This document shows positions 52,404 through 61,580 of a stretch of 64,000 nt of DNA, one piece after another. A model generated the notes under the pieces. It worked only from the letters and a program-made list of their open reading frames with translations. It was not told where the DNA came from and did not search any database. The position numbers were made by a program, and so were the translations under genes. The stretch lies in assembly GCF_010669225.1 (NCBI RefSeq), contig NZ_CP048627.1, forward strand, positions 1,439,292 to 1,503,291. The letters run 5' to 3'. How positions within the stretch are numbered: the stretch's first letter is position 1; every line of letters starts with the position of its first letter. Source of the DNA: Megamonas funiformis (GTDB taxonomy: Bacteria; Bacillota; Negativicutes; Selenomonadales; Selenomonadaceae).

Positions 52404-55400
52404 TCATTTTTTGGCTCTTATTCTAAATAAAAGTTGATTTTCTTCCTTATTTTTAGCATATCTATCTTCATTTGAAATATATCCTATTTTATATAAATAA
52501 TCACCTAATCGTTTATTTTCATCATTTATAGGTAAATATATATTATGTCTTTTTTCTCTATTCGATAATTCTTTATACTCACCATCCATTTTTGCGAAAA
52601 GATTTTTTAATTCTTCAGCATTAAATAAATCTAAATGCCTTACTAATAACGCTAATTTTAGTTCATTACTTATTTTATCAAATATAATTTTAAATAAGTC
52701 TTTTGTCAAAGTAATATTCATATTAAAAATTGCTATTATTAGATTTTTATTTATATAATCTTTACCATAATAATTTACTATTTTTTGACAGAATACTTTA
52801 TCTGTTTTCGCCATCAAATTATTAAATATATCTTCATCAATTTGAAATACTTCCATATTATCGATAAAACTATCCTTACTTGATAATATGTACAATGTTG
52901 CCATTTCTACAGATATATCTTTTATTTTATCAAAACATTGTTTATTTAAAAGTATATATTTATTTTGTATCAAAATTTTAAGTTTTTCTTGGTTCATTGA
53001 AGCAAAGTCAAATTCTAAATCACTAAAAATAAGTCTTAAATACGATATATATTTTTCAAAAATATTATTATCTATATCACTAAATGATAAATCTTTTATA
53101 AACTTTTCTTCAACGAAACTTCTATCACTATTTAAGATTGCATCACATTCTGTAGATAGAAAATCTATTAATACCTCATCTAATCCATTTTTTGAAAATT
53201 GTTTCCAATATTGAATAACATTATCAAAACTAGCATTGATTTTTCTATGTTTTAGTAATAATAACCAATATTTATTTTCACAAACGGATATATTTTCTAA
53301 CTTAAAATTTTCATGTACTATAATTTTTTCTACTAAATCCATATCATCGCTACATTTATTTATCAAATCTAAGATATATTTTTCATCATCACAGTTATTA
53401 TCATTACTCAATATAACTTCTTTTACATATTCTTCAATATTATCGGAAACATCATCTATTAAACAATCATATCTAGAAGTCATTATCATTGTATAGCATT
53501 TTTTACTTAAATCACGTTCTGCTATTTCACTATTTTTGTATACAAGAATAATATCTATCATATATTTATTGATATCGTAATACTTATTATCAAATACAAA
53601 ATCCAAAAGTTCTTTATCAACTCCCGCTATATTTAACTTATAAAAGTGTATTTCTAATTTCTCGATTATCTTTTCTAAATAACTAATATTTACATCTTTA
53701 AGTTGTATCAATATGTCTTCATTTTCTTCAAAAAATTGTTCAAATGCTTCATCTTTATTCAAATTAAGTAATTCTTCTACTTTTAGACTTTCACATAAAC
53801 ATTTAAAATATTCTATTTGTCTATTATATGTTAATGCTGCTTTTTCAGTTAAAAAACTCCACATGTTTTCCCATTTTAAAGCCAATAAGTTTATAAATTT
53901 CTTTCTGTTATTAGTCGTCCTTACAAAAGCATCTATAAAAGACCAACTTTCTTTTTCTTCATCTGATAATTGTTGTATAAAATTATCTAATTTATTTTTA
54001 TCAATCTCTTTACTACTATTTAATAATAAATACTCTAATAAATAAAAATTATAAACTTCTTTTTGTTTAAAATCTCTTATATTTAATCTATCAACTACAC
54101 CTCTTAACCTAGTCAATTTATAATCAAATGACTGAACCTCTCTATTTCTTATGTTAAGAATAAAGTTCATATCATCTTTTGTTATACTATCTCCTTTAAA
54201 ATAGTTAATATATATACTATAATCTTCATCAATATAGCCATATCTTAACATAAAAACTAAGACCTTATTACTTCTAACATTATCAGATAGAACTTCTTTA
54301 ACATCATTTCTATCAATTAATTCTTTTAAAGATAATATTGATATATCTTGTAACTGTTCATTTAACTCTTCTAAATCATGATGTATACCATCCATTTTTT
54401 TATCTTCTAATAATTTTAAAGCTTTCCATCGTCTACAATAATCTATATATTTTTTCTTCATTTTATTAGAATCTATTCCTTCTTTATTAATAGAATACCC
54501 AGAAGGATAACAAATATAATAACTACTACCTTCTTTATAGATATTTTCAAAATTAAAATTATCATCTAGTATTTGTTTTATAGAAAATTCTTTTGAATTA
54601 TGATATGGTTCACGTCTCCCTATTGCAGAAATTGTTATTTCCCAATTAGCTAAATAACCACAAAAAGCATATTTTAATTCTTTAGTACTCTTTAAACAAT
54701 CTTCTTTTACTAATATAATTTGTTCTTCTAATTGATTTATACTTTCTCTAATTTTTTCAACATCTTTTTCTATAAATGATTGTTTATTTTTAAAAGCTTG
54801 CTTAACAATACTTTCATCTTGTTCATTTTGAAGTTCAGCAAAATCTTTTGGATATAAGTTTTTAAATATTATCAGTGATAACATCTTTTCATCTACAAGT
54901 TTTATGCTATCTGAATCTTTTAATGTTCTTTTATAAATCTTAAATTCATTAAAAATATTATATAAAACTCGCATATCTGATACGAATGGTGCTATATCTT
55001 TTATATATTCTTCTGATATATTATATTCAGCATTATTTTCAAATTCTTTCAAAAAAACATCTTCTGAATTACTTTCATTAATTATTGGAACGATAGGTAT
55101 AATATAATCAAAAAATTTAGTGCGTTCTTCTTTATTATGGAATAATTCATCTTTTACTGCATAAACAAATTTTACGGGTTTCTCTAAGCCTTCGTAATTA
55201 TTTATGATAAAATTCAAATCCCTTAACTCTATGAATATATCATTGTTTTCTAGTCTATCTAAATCCTCAAAAAATACAACTTCATATCCTGTTGCTTCAA
55301 AAAAATATAAAAATTCATCTATATTCTTATTAAAAATAGATTTTTCATCAATCGCTTCATTTCCAAGAGTAGCATTAGAAAATAATTTTATTTCTTTCAA

Positions 55401-55946
55401 TTTTAATTTAATCATACCCTGTTTTATTATAATAGTAAGTATTATCATTTCTAATAATACTAAGCATGGTATTATTACATATGACCAAAATTCAGGGATA
55501 CCTAAATCAATAAAAAAATTAATACAATTAATCACTTTTTCCTTTAAAACATCTGGAAAAAATAATACACTTCCAATTAAACAAAATATATTAACGCAAA
55601 AAGTCCATATAAAAATGTACATATAGCTCATTTTTTCTATCTTATTATATCTACTTTGTGGCAACATATTCTTTTTTACTTTATAAAAAAATTGTTTTAA
55701 TATTACATTTTCTATTTTTTCTAAAGGTATCTCTTCATTCTTTTTATCCTCTTGAGAATTTCCTTCGTTACTATTAAAAGTCGCCATGGATATAAATGTA
55801 TATTTTAAACTAGGATGCTTTTTTACATATATTTTTATAACGCTACTTTTTCCAGCTCCATAAGGTGCAGTAATGGCTATATTTCTAATTTCTTCATCAT
55901 TGATAGCTTGATCTAAAGCATTAATATATTCTTCACCATTTTCCAT
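52404..55946 (-). CDS. YobI-like membrane P-loop NTPase
   Basis: 1180 residues. YobI/KAP-like P-loop protein: Walker A APYGAGKSSVIK (27-38), Walker B-like VVFFEDLDRLEN (about 215-226), and two hydrophobic segments between them (about 107-128 and 155-178) that place the protein in the membrane with cytoplasmic NTPase parts. The long helical C-terminus has no recognised domain. The family motif KLTPIDN lies just before the ATG at 55946 in an open frame reaching 56087, so the true N-terminus is probably upstream. Such NTPases are often defence-linked; role unproven. Confidence 0.82.
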   Translation of the reverse strand: MENGEEYINALDQAINDEEIRNIAITAPYGAGKSSVIKIYVKKHPSLKYTFISMATFNSNEGNSQEDKKNEEIPLEKIENVILKQFFYKVKKNMLPQSRYNKIEKMSYMYIFIWTFCVNIFCLIGSVLFFPDVLKEKVINCINFFIDLGIPEFWSYVIIPCLVLLEMIILTIIIKQGMIKLKLKEIKLFSNATLGNEAIDEKSIFNKNIDEFLYFFEATGYEVVFFEDLDRLENNDIFIELRDLNFIINNYEGLEKPVKFVYAVKDELFHNKEERTKFFDYIIPIVPIINESNSEDVFLKEFENNAEYNISEEYIKDIAPFVSDMRVLYNIFNEFKIYKRTLKDSDSIKLVDEKMLSLIIFKNLYPKDFAELQNEQDESIVKQAFKNKQSFIEKDVEKIRESINQLEEQIILVKEDCLKSTKELKYAFCGYLANWEITISAIGRREPYHNSKEFSIKQILDDNFNFENIYKEGSSYYICYPSGYSINKEGIDSNKMKKKYIDYCRRWKALKLLEDKKMDGIHHDLEELNEQLQDISILSLKELIDRNDVKEVLSDNVRSNKVLVFMLRYGYIDEDYSIYINYFKGDSITKDDMNFILNIRNREVQSFDYKLTRLRGVVDRLNIRDFKQKEVYNFYLLEYLLLNSSKEIDKNKLDNFIQQLSDEEKESWSFIDAFVRTTNNRKKFINLLALKWENMWSFLTEKAALTYNRQIEYFKCLCESLKVEELLNLNKDEAFEQFFEENEDILIQLKDVNISYLEKIIEKLEIHFYKLNIAGVDKELLDFVFDNKYYDINKYMIDIILVYKNSEIAERDLSKKCYTMIMTSRYDCLIDDVSDNIEEYVKEVILSNDNNCDDEKYILDLINKCSDDMDLVEKIIVHENFKLENISVCENKYWLLLLKHRKINASFDNVIQYWKQFSKNGLDEVLIDFLSTECDAILNSDRSFVEEKFIKDLSFSDIDNNIFEKYISYLRLIFSDLEFDFASMNQEKLKILIQNKYILLNKQCFDKIKDISVEMATLYILSSKDSFIDNMEVFQIDEDIFNNLMAKTDKVFCQKIVNYYGKDYINKNLIIAIFNMNITLTKDLFKIIFDKISNELKLALLVRHLDLFNAEELKNLFAKMDGEYKELSNREKRHNIYLPINDENKRLGDYLYKIGYISNEDRYAKNKEENQLLFRIRAKK

Positions 55947-56143
55947 GTTATCTATTGGTGTTAATTTTTTATAATCATTACGCTCTGCACAAATACATCT
56001 TTTTAAATAATCAATATAATATTCTATTCGACTTTCAAACCAAACTAATTTTTTTATTACAAATTTTATAAATTTCTCTCTCGTAATAAAACCTTCTTTC
56101 TAAACAAACTTAGTAAATTTTAATAATTTTAATATAAGATATT

Positions 56144-56172
56144 TTGATTATAAAAATACTCTATGATATAAT
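56144..56172 (+). promoter_or_regulatory. Promoter of the antisense antitoxin RNA
   Basis: TTGATT (56144-56149), 17-bp spacer, TATAAT (56167-56172). It reads into a short RNA that ends at the terminator 56241-56274. Confidence 0.75.
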
Positions 56173-56178
56173 AAAAAA

Positions 56179-56274
56179 GAGAGATAGCCTGATTGTGGTA
56201 GGTCAGCACCTCTCTCTTAGAAAATTCAATTCGTTAAGAAGGCTGTTCCCGCCGTTTCGGAACGGTCTTTTTTT
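56179..56274 (+). ncRNA. Antisense RNA antitoxin of a type I system
   Basis: About 96 nt predicted from the promoter at 56144 to a terminator (56241-56274; GGCTGTTCC/GGAACGGTC with G-U pairs, then seven T). Its 5' part (GATAGCCTGATTGTGG, then CACCTCTCTC) closely matches the 5' part of the convergent toxin mRNA on the other strand (GATAGCTTGATGTCGG, CACCTCTC). Shared 5' repeats and a shared bidirectional terminator are the layout of Fst/par-type systems. Confidence 0.7.
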
Positions 56275-56284
56275 CGTTTATAAA

Positions 56285-56365
56285 CTAATTATTTATAATC
56301 TGAAAAAGCGTAGCAATCAAATTTATAATACTTATCACTAACGATAATTTTTCATAAGTCGTCAT
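56285..56365 (-). CDS. 26-aa holin-like type I toxin
   Basis: MTTYEKLSLVISIINLIATL followed by FQIINN, a single hydrophobic helix with the short polar start typical of the putative holin-like toxin family (TxpA/BsrG-related, Hol_Tox). GGGAGGTG lies 5 nt before the ATG and is locked in a hairpin with the upstream ACACCTC (56370-56376 pairs 56385-56391), as in other type I toxins. -10 TATAAT is at 56424-56419. Overproduction would depolarise the membrane; the antisense RNA at 56179 should keep it silent. Confidence 0.8.
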   Translation of the reverse strand: MTTYEKLSLVISIINLIATLFQIINN

Positions 56366-56539
56366 GCTAACACCTCCCTAACGAGAGGTGTCCGACATCA
56401 AGCTATCCCATGACTTCAATTATATCATATCTTTAATTTAAATAATATTATCTATAAATCAATAATTATTTTAAACTTTATATTCTATAACTTTTAAAAT
56501 AAAACTTAACAACATAGTAAACCAAAAATACCTTTAGAG

Positions 56540-56568
56540 TTGACTATATCTTTTTATTTTCTTATAAT
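56540..56568 (+). promoter_or_regulatory. Predicted promoter of bioY
   Basis: TTGACT (56540-56545), 17-bp spacer, TATAAT (56563-56568), 58 bp before the bioY start. I see no convincing BirA-type palindrome around it. Confidence 0.65.
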
Positions 56569-56625
56569 CATATCAAAACATACTTTATAAAATTCAATTT
56601 TATAAATATATAAGGAGATAATTTT

Positions 56626-57156
56626 ATGTCATCATCATCATTAACAACAAAAACCCTATCAAAAATGGCTGTTTGCGTAGCTATCATCTGCATATCAGCT
56701 TACATATCTTTCCCTATCACTGCTGTTCCTTTTACTTGCCTTACTTTAGCTATGTTATTATCAGCATTTTTATCCACACCAAAAGAAACATTAATCATCA
56801 TGATTGTCTATACGCTAATCGGTGCTATCGGTCTTCCTGTATTTTCTGGTGGTGCAGGTGGTTTCAACTGTTTATTTTCCCCAACTGGTGGTTATCTTTG
56901 GGGCTTTATCGTCAGCTATCCTATCGCTAGTTATCTGAAAGGAAATAAAAACTCCTTCAAAAACTTCTTTTTAGCAGGACTTGCTGTCATTCCTATCACT
57001 TATATTTTTGGTGTAGCTATGCTTTGCTTCATTATGAAACTTTCCATTTTAGAAGGCATCACCATTGGTGCTTTACCTTTCATTCCTGGTGATATCATCA
57101 AAACTTTAATTGCCAGCTACGTTGCTGTTCGTTTGCGCAAAAATTTATTTTATTAA
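56626..57156 (+). CDS. bioY: Biotin transporter substrate-binding subunit BioY
   Basis: 176 residues, six hydrophobic segments. BioY family: PFTCLTLAMLLSAFLSTPKE, then GLPVFSGGAGGFNCLFSPTG and GYLWGFIVSYPIA. It is the S-component that captures biotin and works with an ECF energising module (not encoded here) or alone. Ribosome site AAGGAG. Followed by a serine hydrolase 13 bp later. Confidence 0.93.
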   Translation: MSSSSLTTKTLSKMAVCVAIICISAYISFPITAVPFTCLTLAMLLSAFLSTPKETLIIMIVYTLIGAIGLPVFSGGAGGFNCLFSPTGGYLWGFIVSYPIASYLKGNKNSFKNFFLAGLAVIPITYIFGVAMLCFIMKLSILEGITIGALPFIPGDIIKTLIASYVAVRLRKNLFY

Positions 57157-57169
57157 TCGAGGAATATAT

Positions 57170-58603
57170 ATGATAAACAATAATTTTTTACAAGAAGGTA
57201 TTTCACCTTCTTATTTTTTTCAATATGTTGATACCTTAACTAATCTAAACTTACATTCACTTGTAATCTATAAAGATAATAAATTACTCTCCAAAGTTCA
57301 TATTGCCCCCTATAATGAACATGAAAAACAAATTTTATTTTCTGTGAGCAAATCCTTTACAGCAGTTGCCATGATGTTTGCTCTCCAAGATAAATTATTT
57401 ACATTAGATACCACAATTTATTCACTTTTAAAACACAAATTAAATTTTGAACCTACAGAAGATATTAAAAGCATCACCATACATCATTTATTATCCATGA
57501 CTTATGGCTTCATCGACAAAGAAATTCAAGATTTTTATCTAAAAGATGATTGGATTAATGAAGCATTTTCTTTAAAATTACAGACAAAGCCTGGCACTTC
57601 CTTCTTTTATAATAATCGTTGCCCATTTTTATGTAGTGCCATCATTCAAGAATTAACTGGCAATAATCTTTTGACTTATCTACAAGAAAAACTCTTTTCT
57701 CATTTAAATATAACCAATATAAGTTGGGAAAAAAATACTCAAAACTACGATAAAGGCTCGTGGGGTTTAAGCTTGACCACAGAAGATTTAGCTAAATTCG
57801 GTCAATTTATACTCAATAAAGGCTCATGGAATAATAAACAATTACTAGCCCCAGAATATATTGAAAAATTACTCACAGTATATATAAATACCGATGATAA
57901 AGCTTTTCCAGATAGCAAATTAGGATACGGCTATTATTTTTGGAAATGCCAACCTGAAAAAGCCTTTCGCTGTGCTGGTCTTTTCGGGCAATATTGCATT
58001 ATCTTGCCCAAAGAAAATATGGTCATAGCTATAACTAGCAATGCTGAAAACGAACAAAAACAAGCTATTTTATCTGCTACATGGAAATTCTTAACCCAAA
58101 TAAAAAAAGATAATAAATCCTCTACTCAAGATTTATCATCTTTAAATAACTATCTTTCTAAACTCCATTTACCATATTTACCTAATGACAATTCCATTAC
58201 TCCCGAAATCTTTCAGCAAGAATTTAAGTTCTCTCACAATCCTCTAAATTTAAATTCTATTTCTTTCTCCCAAATTGCCCCTGATTGCATCAGAATTAAT
58301 ATTACCTTAAACACTAGAAAATATAATTTGTTAGCTAAACTAAACGCTTGGCAAAAGAATAATACTAATTTCGAAAATGATAACTTTGATTCTTGTACAA
58401 CTATTTTCTATGAAAGCCCTTACGCCAACTATGGCTGGCAAAATAATAAACTAAATTTAAAATTAGTTTATAACCAAGGCATTTTCATTGATATCCTAGA
58501 ATTTAACTACTACAACCACCAACTATACCTACATTACAACCCCACTCCATCTTTCATCATCAGAACAAAACCCCATTACCTCATATCCAACCCCATAAAA
58601 TAA
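57170..58603 (+). CDS. Beta-lactamase-family serine hydrolase
   Basis: 477 residues from ATG 57170 after CGAGGAA; a longer frame overlapping bioY has no ribosome site. Class C beta-lactamase/esterase fold: catalytic Ser58-x-x-Lys61 (FSVSKSF), Tyr147-Asn-Asn (FFYNNRC), and a third-box region at YFWKCQPEKAFRCAGLFGQY. No signal peptide, so it is cytoplasmic, perhaps an esterase or peptidase. The ~150-residue C-terminal domain is unassigned. Probably co-transcribed with bioY; a link to biotin is not evident. Confidence 0.85.
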   Translation: MINNNFLQEGISPSYFFQYVDTLTNLNLHSLVIYKDNKLLSKVHIAPYNEHEKQILFSVSKSFTAVAMMFALQDKLFTLDTTIYSLLKHKLNFEPTEDIKSITIHHLLSMTYGFIDKEIQDFYLKDDWINEAFSLKLQTKPGTSFFYNNRCPFLCSAIIQELTGNNLLTYLQEKLFSHLNITNISWEKNTQNYDKGSWGLSLTTEDLAKFGQFILNKGSWNNKQLLAPEYIEKLLTVYINTDDKAFPDSKLGYGYYFWKCQPEKAFRCAGLFGQYCIILPKENMVIAITSNAENEQKQAILSATWKFLTQIKKDNKSSTQDLSSLNNYLSKLHLPYLPNDNSITPEIFQQEFKFSHNPLNLNSISFSQIAPDCIRINITLNTRKYNLLAKLNAWQKNNTNFENDNFDSCTTIFYESPYANYGWQNNKLNLKLVYNQGIFIDILEFNYYNHQLYLHYNPTPSFIIRTKPHYLISNPIK

Positions 58604-58606
58604 CAA

Positions 58607-58637
58607 AAAGGCTAGAGTATAGATTGCTCTAGCCTTT
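58607..58637 (+). terminator. Terminator after the serine hydrolase
   Basis: AAAGGCTAGAG/CTCTAGCCTTT, perfect 11-bp stem with a 9-nt loop, directly after the stop codon. Confidence 0.85.
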
Positions 58638-58659
58638 AATTTACACACTACAAAAATAC

Positions 58660-59150
58660 AATACCTAACCATTTCCACATTAGCGGGCTTTTACGGTAAC
58701 TGAAAGCTATTGGCAAAAATAAAATCACGACTACATTTTTAATTCATCATAATACCAAACTACTTCCACATTATAAATTTAGTGGTAACCATAGATTATT
58801 GAAAATAACTTTGTTAAATACCAACAATACCTAACCATTCTCGCATTAGCAGACTTTTACAGTAACTGAAAACTATTGGCAAAAATAAAATCACGACTAC
58901 ATTTTTAATTCATCATAATACCAAACTACTTCCGCATTATAAATTTTAGTGGTAACCATAGATTATTAAAAATAAATTTTTAAATATCAATAATACCTAA
59001 CCATTCCCGCATTAGCAGACTTTTACGGTAGCTGAAAGCTATTGGCAAAAATAAAATTATGACTACGTTTTTTATTCATTATAATACCAAACTATTTCCG
59101 CATTATAAATTTTAGTGGTAACCGTAGGTTATTGAAAATAATTATTGCTG
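58660..59150. repeat. Three ~166-bp tandem repeats
   Basis: Units begin at 58660, 58826 and 58992 (AATACCTAACCATT each). Conserved blocks include GCTATTGGCAAAAATAAAAT, CATAATACCAAACTA and TTTAGTGGTAACC. They differ by scattered substitutions and one-base indels that break any reading frame, so they are not coding. The exact 166-bp period with divergence suggests old unequal duplication of an intergenic element. Confidence 0.8.
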
Positions 59151-59290
59151 AATACGGTTTTAGTCTGAATGTTTGAGCGTAGCGAGTTTCTAAGCGTTGT
59201 ATGAAGCAATAATTATTTTCAAAACTAAAAATTTATCTGCGGTGGTTTTCTTTGGTTCGTTTCTTTGCCATCAAAGAAATGAACATATCT
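59151..59290. repeat. Possible dispersed intergenic element
   Basis: Gene-free 140 bp with GAGCGTAGCGAGTTTCTAAG and the inverted pair TTTCTTTG/CAAAGAAA (59260-59278). The minus-strand reading GGCAAAGAAACGAACC resembles repeats I associate with many bacterial genomes. Copy number elsewhere cannot be judged here. Confidence 0.35.
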
Positions 59291-59298
59291 TATTTATA

Positions 59299-60756
59299 TC
59301 ATTTGCTTTTCATTGCATTTTTAACGCATAATTCTTTTTTAATATCCCATAATTTTTGAGATAAATCTACATAATAACGATGTGGATTTTCAAAGCGTTT
59401 TACTTCATCCCATAAAGTTTCCACTTCTTTTTGACAATATGCTTTTATTTCTTCTATAGATGGGCTTTCATATACACATTCACCATTTTTAAAGATAGGA
59501 ACTTGTAATTCTCTAGCAGTGAAATTAGTGAGAGTTTTTTGTTTCCATGTAGCATTTGGATCAAAAATAGTATGTTCTTTTGTTGTATCAATTGTTTCAT
59601 CATATAAGCAAAGTTCATCAGCGATAGCTTTACCAGTTTCTTTATCATACAAACGATATACTTTTTTGAAATGTGGGTTTGTTATTTTAGAGATATTTTC
59701 GCTGAGTTTAATTTTTGGTGTAATTTCACCATTTTCATTTTCAATAGCTACTAATTTATATACACCGCCAAATACAGGTGCAGATTTTGAAGTAATCATT
59801 CTTTCACCTACACCAAATACATCTACTTTAGCACCTTGCATTAATAAATCACGGATTAAATGTTCGTCTAAAGCATTAGATGCTACGATTTTACAATTTG
59901 TAAGACCTGCTTCATCAAGCATTTTTCTAGCTTGTTTAGATAAATAAGAAATATCCCCAGAGTCCAAACGAATTGCAAAATTAGTAATACCTTGTGGCAC
60001 AAGCATTTCTTTGAATACGCGAATAGCATTTGGTACACCACTTTTTAAAGTATTATAAGTGTCTACTAATAATACTGCATTATGAGGATAAATTTCACAA
60101 TAAGCTCTAAATGCTTCATATTCAGAATCAAACATCTGTACCCAAGCATGAGCCATAGTACCACTAGCTGGCACTTGATAAAGTTCATCAGTAAGTGTGC
60201 AAGCTGTTCCAGCACAACCGCCGATATATGCAGCTCTAGCACCTTTTACCGCACCATCTGCACCTTGAGCACGACGAGAACCAAATTCTAATACAGGTCT
60301 ACCTTGAGCAGCTCTTACTATGCGATTTGCTTTTGTAGCAATAAGAGATTGATGATTTAAAGTCAATAAAATAAAAGTTTCTAAAATCTGTGCTTCAATA
60401 GCAGGAGCTTTGATAGTCATAATTGGTTCACGAGGGAAAATACAAGTTCCTTCAGGAACAGCATAAATATCCCCTGTAAATTTAAAGTCAGCTAGATATT
60501 CTAAGAAATCTTCACTGAACATATTTTTAGAACGAAAATATTCAATATCTCCTTTATCAAAATGTAAATCTTTTATATATTCTATTACTTGTTGTAAGCC
60601 AGCTGCTATAGCAAAACCACCATCATCAGGAATATTACGGAAAAATACATCAAAATACACATTTTTTTTATGTAAATTATTTTTTAGATAGCCATTTCCC
60701 ATTGTAAATTCATAAAAATCACATAACATGGCTAAATTTTCATTTTTTGAATTCAT
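59299..60756 (-). CDS. pncB: Nicotinate phosphoribosyltransferase
   Basis: 485 residues. Converts nicotinate and PRPP to nicotinate mononucleotide in NAD salvage. Family motifs: CDFYEFTMGNGYL at the start, EFGSRRAQGADGAVKGARAA, GTMAHAWVQMF (with the functional His), LDSGDISYLSKQARKML and KVDVFGVGERM. Length matches the longer bacterial type. AAAGGAAG before ATG 60756. Monocistronic, cytoplasmic. Confidence 0.94.
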   Translation of the reverse strand: MNSKNENLAMLCDFYEFTMGNGYLKNNLHKKNVYFDVFFRNIPDDGGFAIAAGLQQVIEYIKDLHFDKGDIEYFRSKNMFSEDFLEYLADFKFTGDIYAVPEGTCIFPREPIMTIKAPAIEAQILETFILLTLNHQSLIATKANRIVRAAQGRPVLEFGSRRAQGADGAVKGARAAYIGGCAGTACTLTDELYQVPASGTMAHAWVQMFDSEYEAFRAYCEIYPHNAVLLVDTYNTLKSGVPNAIRVFKEMLVPQGITNFAIRLDSGDISYLSKQARKMLDEAGLTNCKIVASNALDEHLIRDLLMQGAKVDVFGVGERMITSKSAPVFGGVYKLVAIENENGEITPKIKLSENISKITNPHFKKVYRLYDKETGKAIADELCLYDETIDTTKEHTIFDPNATWKQKTLTNFTARELQVPIFKNGECVYESPSIEEIKAYCQKEVETLWDEVKRFENPHRYYVDLSQKLWDIKKELCVKNAMKSK

Positions 60757-61011
60757 AAAGAACTTCCTTTCAAATTTATAACAAAAATATTATAAATCCC
60801 TCTCTATTATTAATATACTTCATTTCTTTTTACAAAAATAAAAGTTATATTCCTTAATATTATATAGCAAGCTGTATTTATTTTCTACTCTTTAAATAAA
60901 AATAATCTGATTTTTACAAATACATCAATATAAATAAAAAAGAATTCCGTAATATTATAGAATTCTCTCTTATTTTCTCATATTTATTAAATATTATTTA
61001 ATATTTTTAGC

Positions 61012-61066
61012 TTATCTAGCAAAAACACATTTGCCATTAATATAAGTTTTATTAACTTTTACCAAA
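61012..61066 (-). pseudogene. C-terminal remnant of a disrupted gene, perhaps amidohydrolase
   Basis: On the minus strand LVKVNKTYINGKCVFAR then TAA runs straight out of the IS left end. The xVxxTYxNGKxVF ending is common at the C-terminus of amidohydrolases. Only 17 residues remain, so identity is a guess. 60757-61011, between it and pncB, has a weak AGAATTC inverted repeat near 60945-60970 and no gene. Confidence 0.35.
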
Positions 61067-61117
61067 TGCGAGCGTAAAGCCCCTAAATTTATTTATGGGG
61101 ATATAAGCTCGCTAAAA

Positions 61118-61144
61118 AACAATGATTCGATATCATTGTTTTTT
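61118..61144 (+). terminator. Hairpin-T-run before tnpA
   Basis: AACAATGAT/ATCATTGTT with a 5-nt loop then TTTTT, 37 bp before tnpA. It protects the element from read-through transcription, a known feature of IS200-type elements. Confidence 0.7.
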
Positions 61145-61180
61145 ATTGTATTATATTTTTAATAGTTATATAATACTTTT

Positions 61181-61576
61181 ATGAAATATAAATCAAATAA
61201 TAATATAGTATATTCTTGTAAATATCATGTAGTATTTTGTCCTAAATATCGTAGAAAAGTGTTGAACAATGGTGTTGATGAACGATTAAAGGAGTTGATT
61301 AATAATATTTGTCAGGAGCTTCACGTCGATTTAATCGAGATGGAAGTAATGCCAGACCATGTTCATTTGATTTTAGAAGTTGATCCACAATTTGGTATAC
61401 ATAAAGTTGTTAAACGAATAAAAGGAATATCTTCAAGAATACTTCGAGAAGAATTTTCATGGTTAAAATCAAGGCTACCAACATTGTGGACAAATTCATA
61501 TTTTGTATCTACAGTTGGTGGAGCATCAATGTCAATTATTAAACAGTATATAGAAAGTCAAAAGCGTTCAGAATAA
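61181..61576 (+). CDS. tnpA: IS200/IS605 transposase TnpA
   Basis: 131 residues. Y1 HUH single-strand transposase: CKYHVVFCPKYRRKVLN at the start, metal-binding His-x-His in MPDHVHLIL, nucleophile Tyr in SIIKQYIESQ. It excises and inserts the element as single-stranded circles using the terminal hairpins. Length and all catalytic residues are standard. Confidence 0.94.
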   Translation: MKYKSNNNIVYSCKYHVVFCPKYRRKVLNNGVDERLKELINNICQELHVDLIEMEVMPDHVHLILEVDPQFGIHKVVKRIKGISSRILREEFSWLKSRLPTLWTNSYFVSTVGGASMSIIKQYIESQKRSE

Positions 61577-61580
61577 ATAA

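Noticed and set aside
56144-56341. 65-codon plus-strand frame over the toxin locus
   Set aside because: It starts at a non-ATG without a ribosome site and overlaps the antisense RNA and its terminator.
56440-56625. BirA operator or riboswitch before bioY
   Set aside because: No TTGTTAAC-type palindrome or conserved riboswitch core could be found; only a promoter is supported.
58660-59150. CRISPR array
   Set aside because: Repeats are about 166 bp with no spacers; no cas genes in the window.
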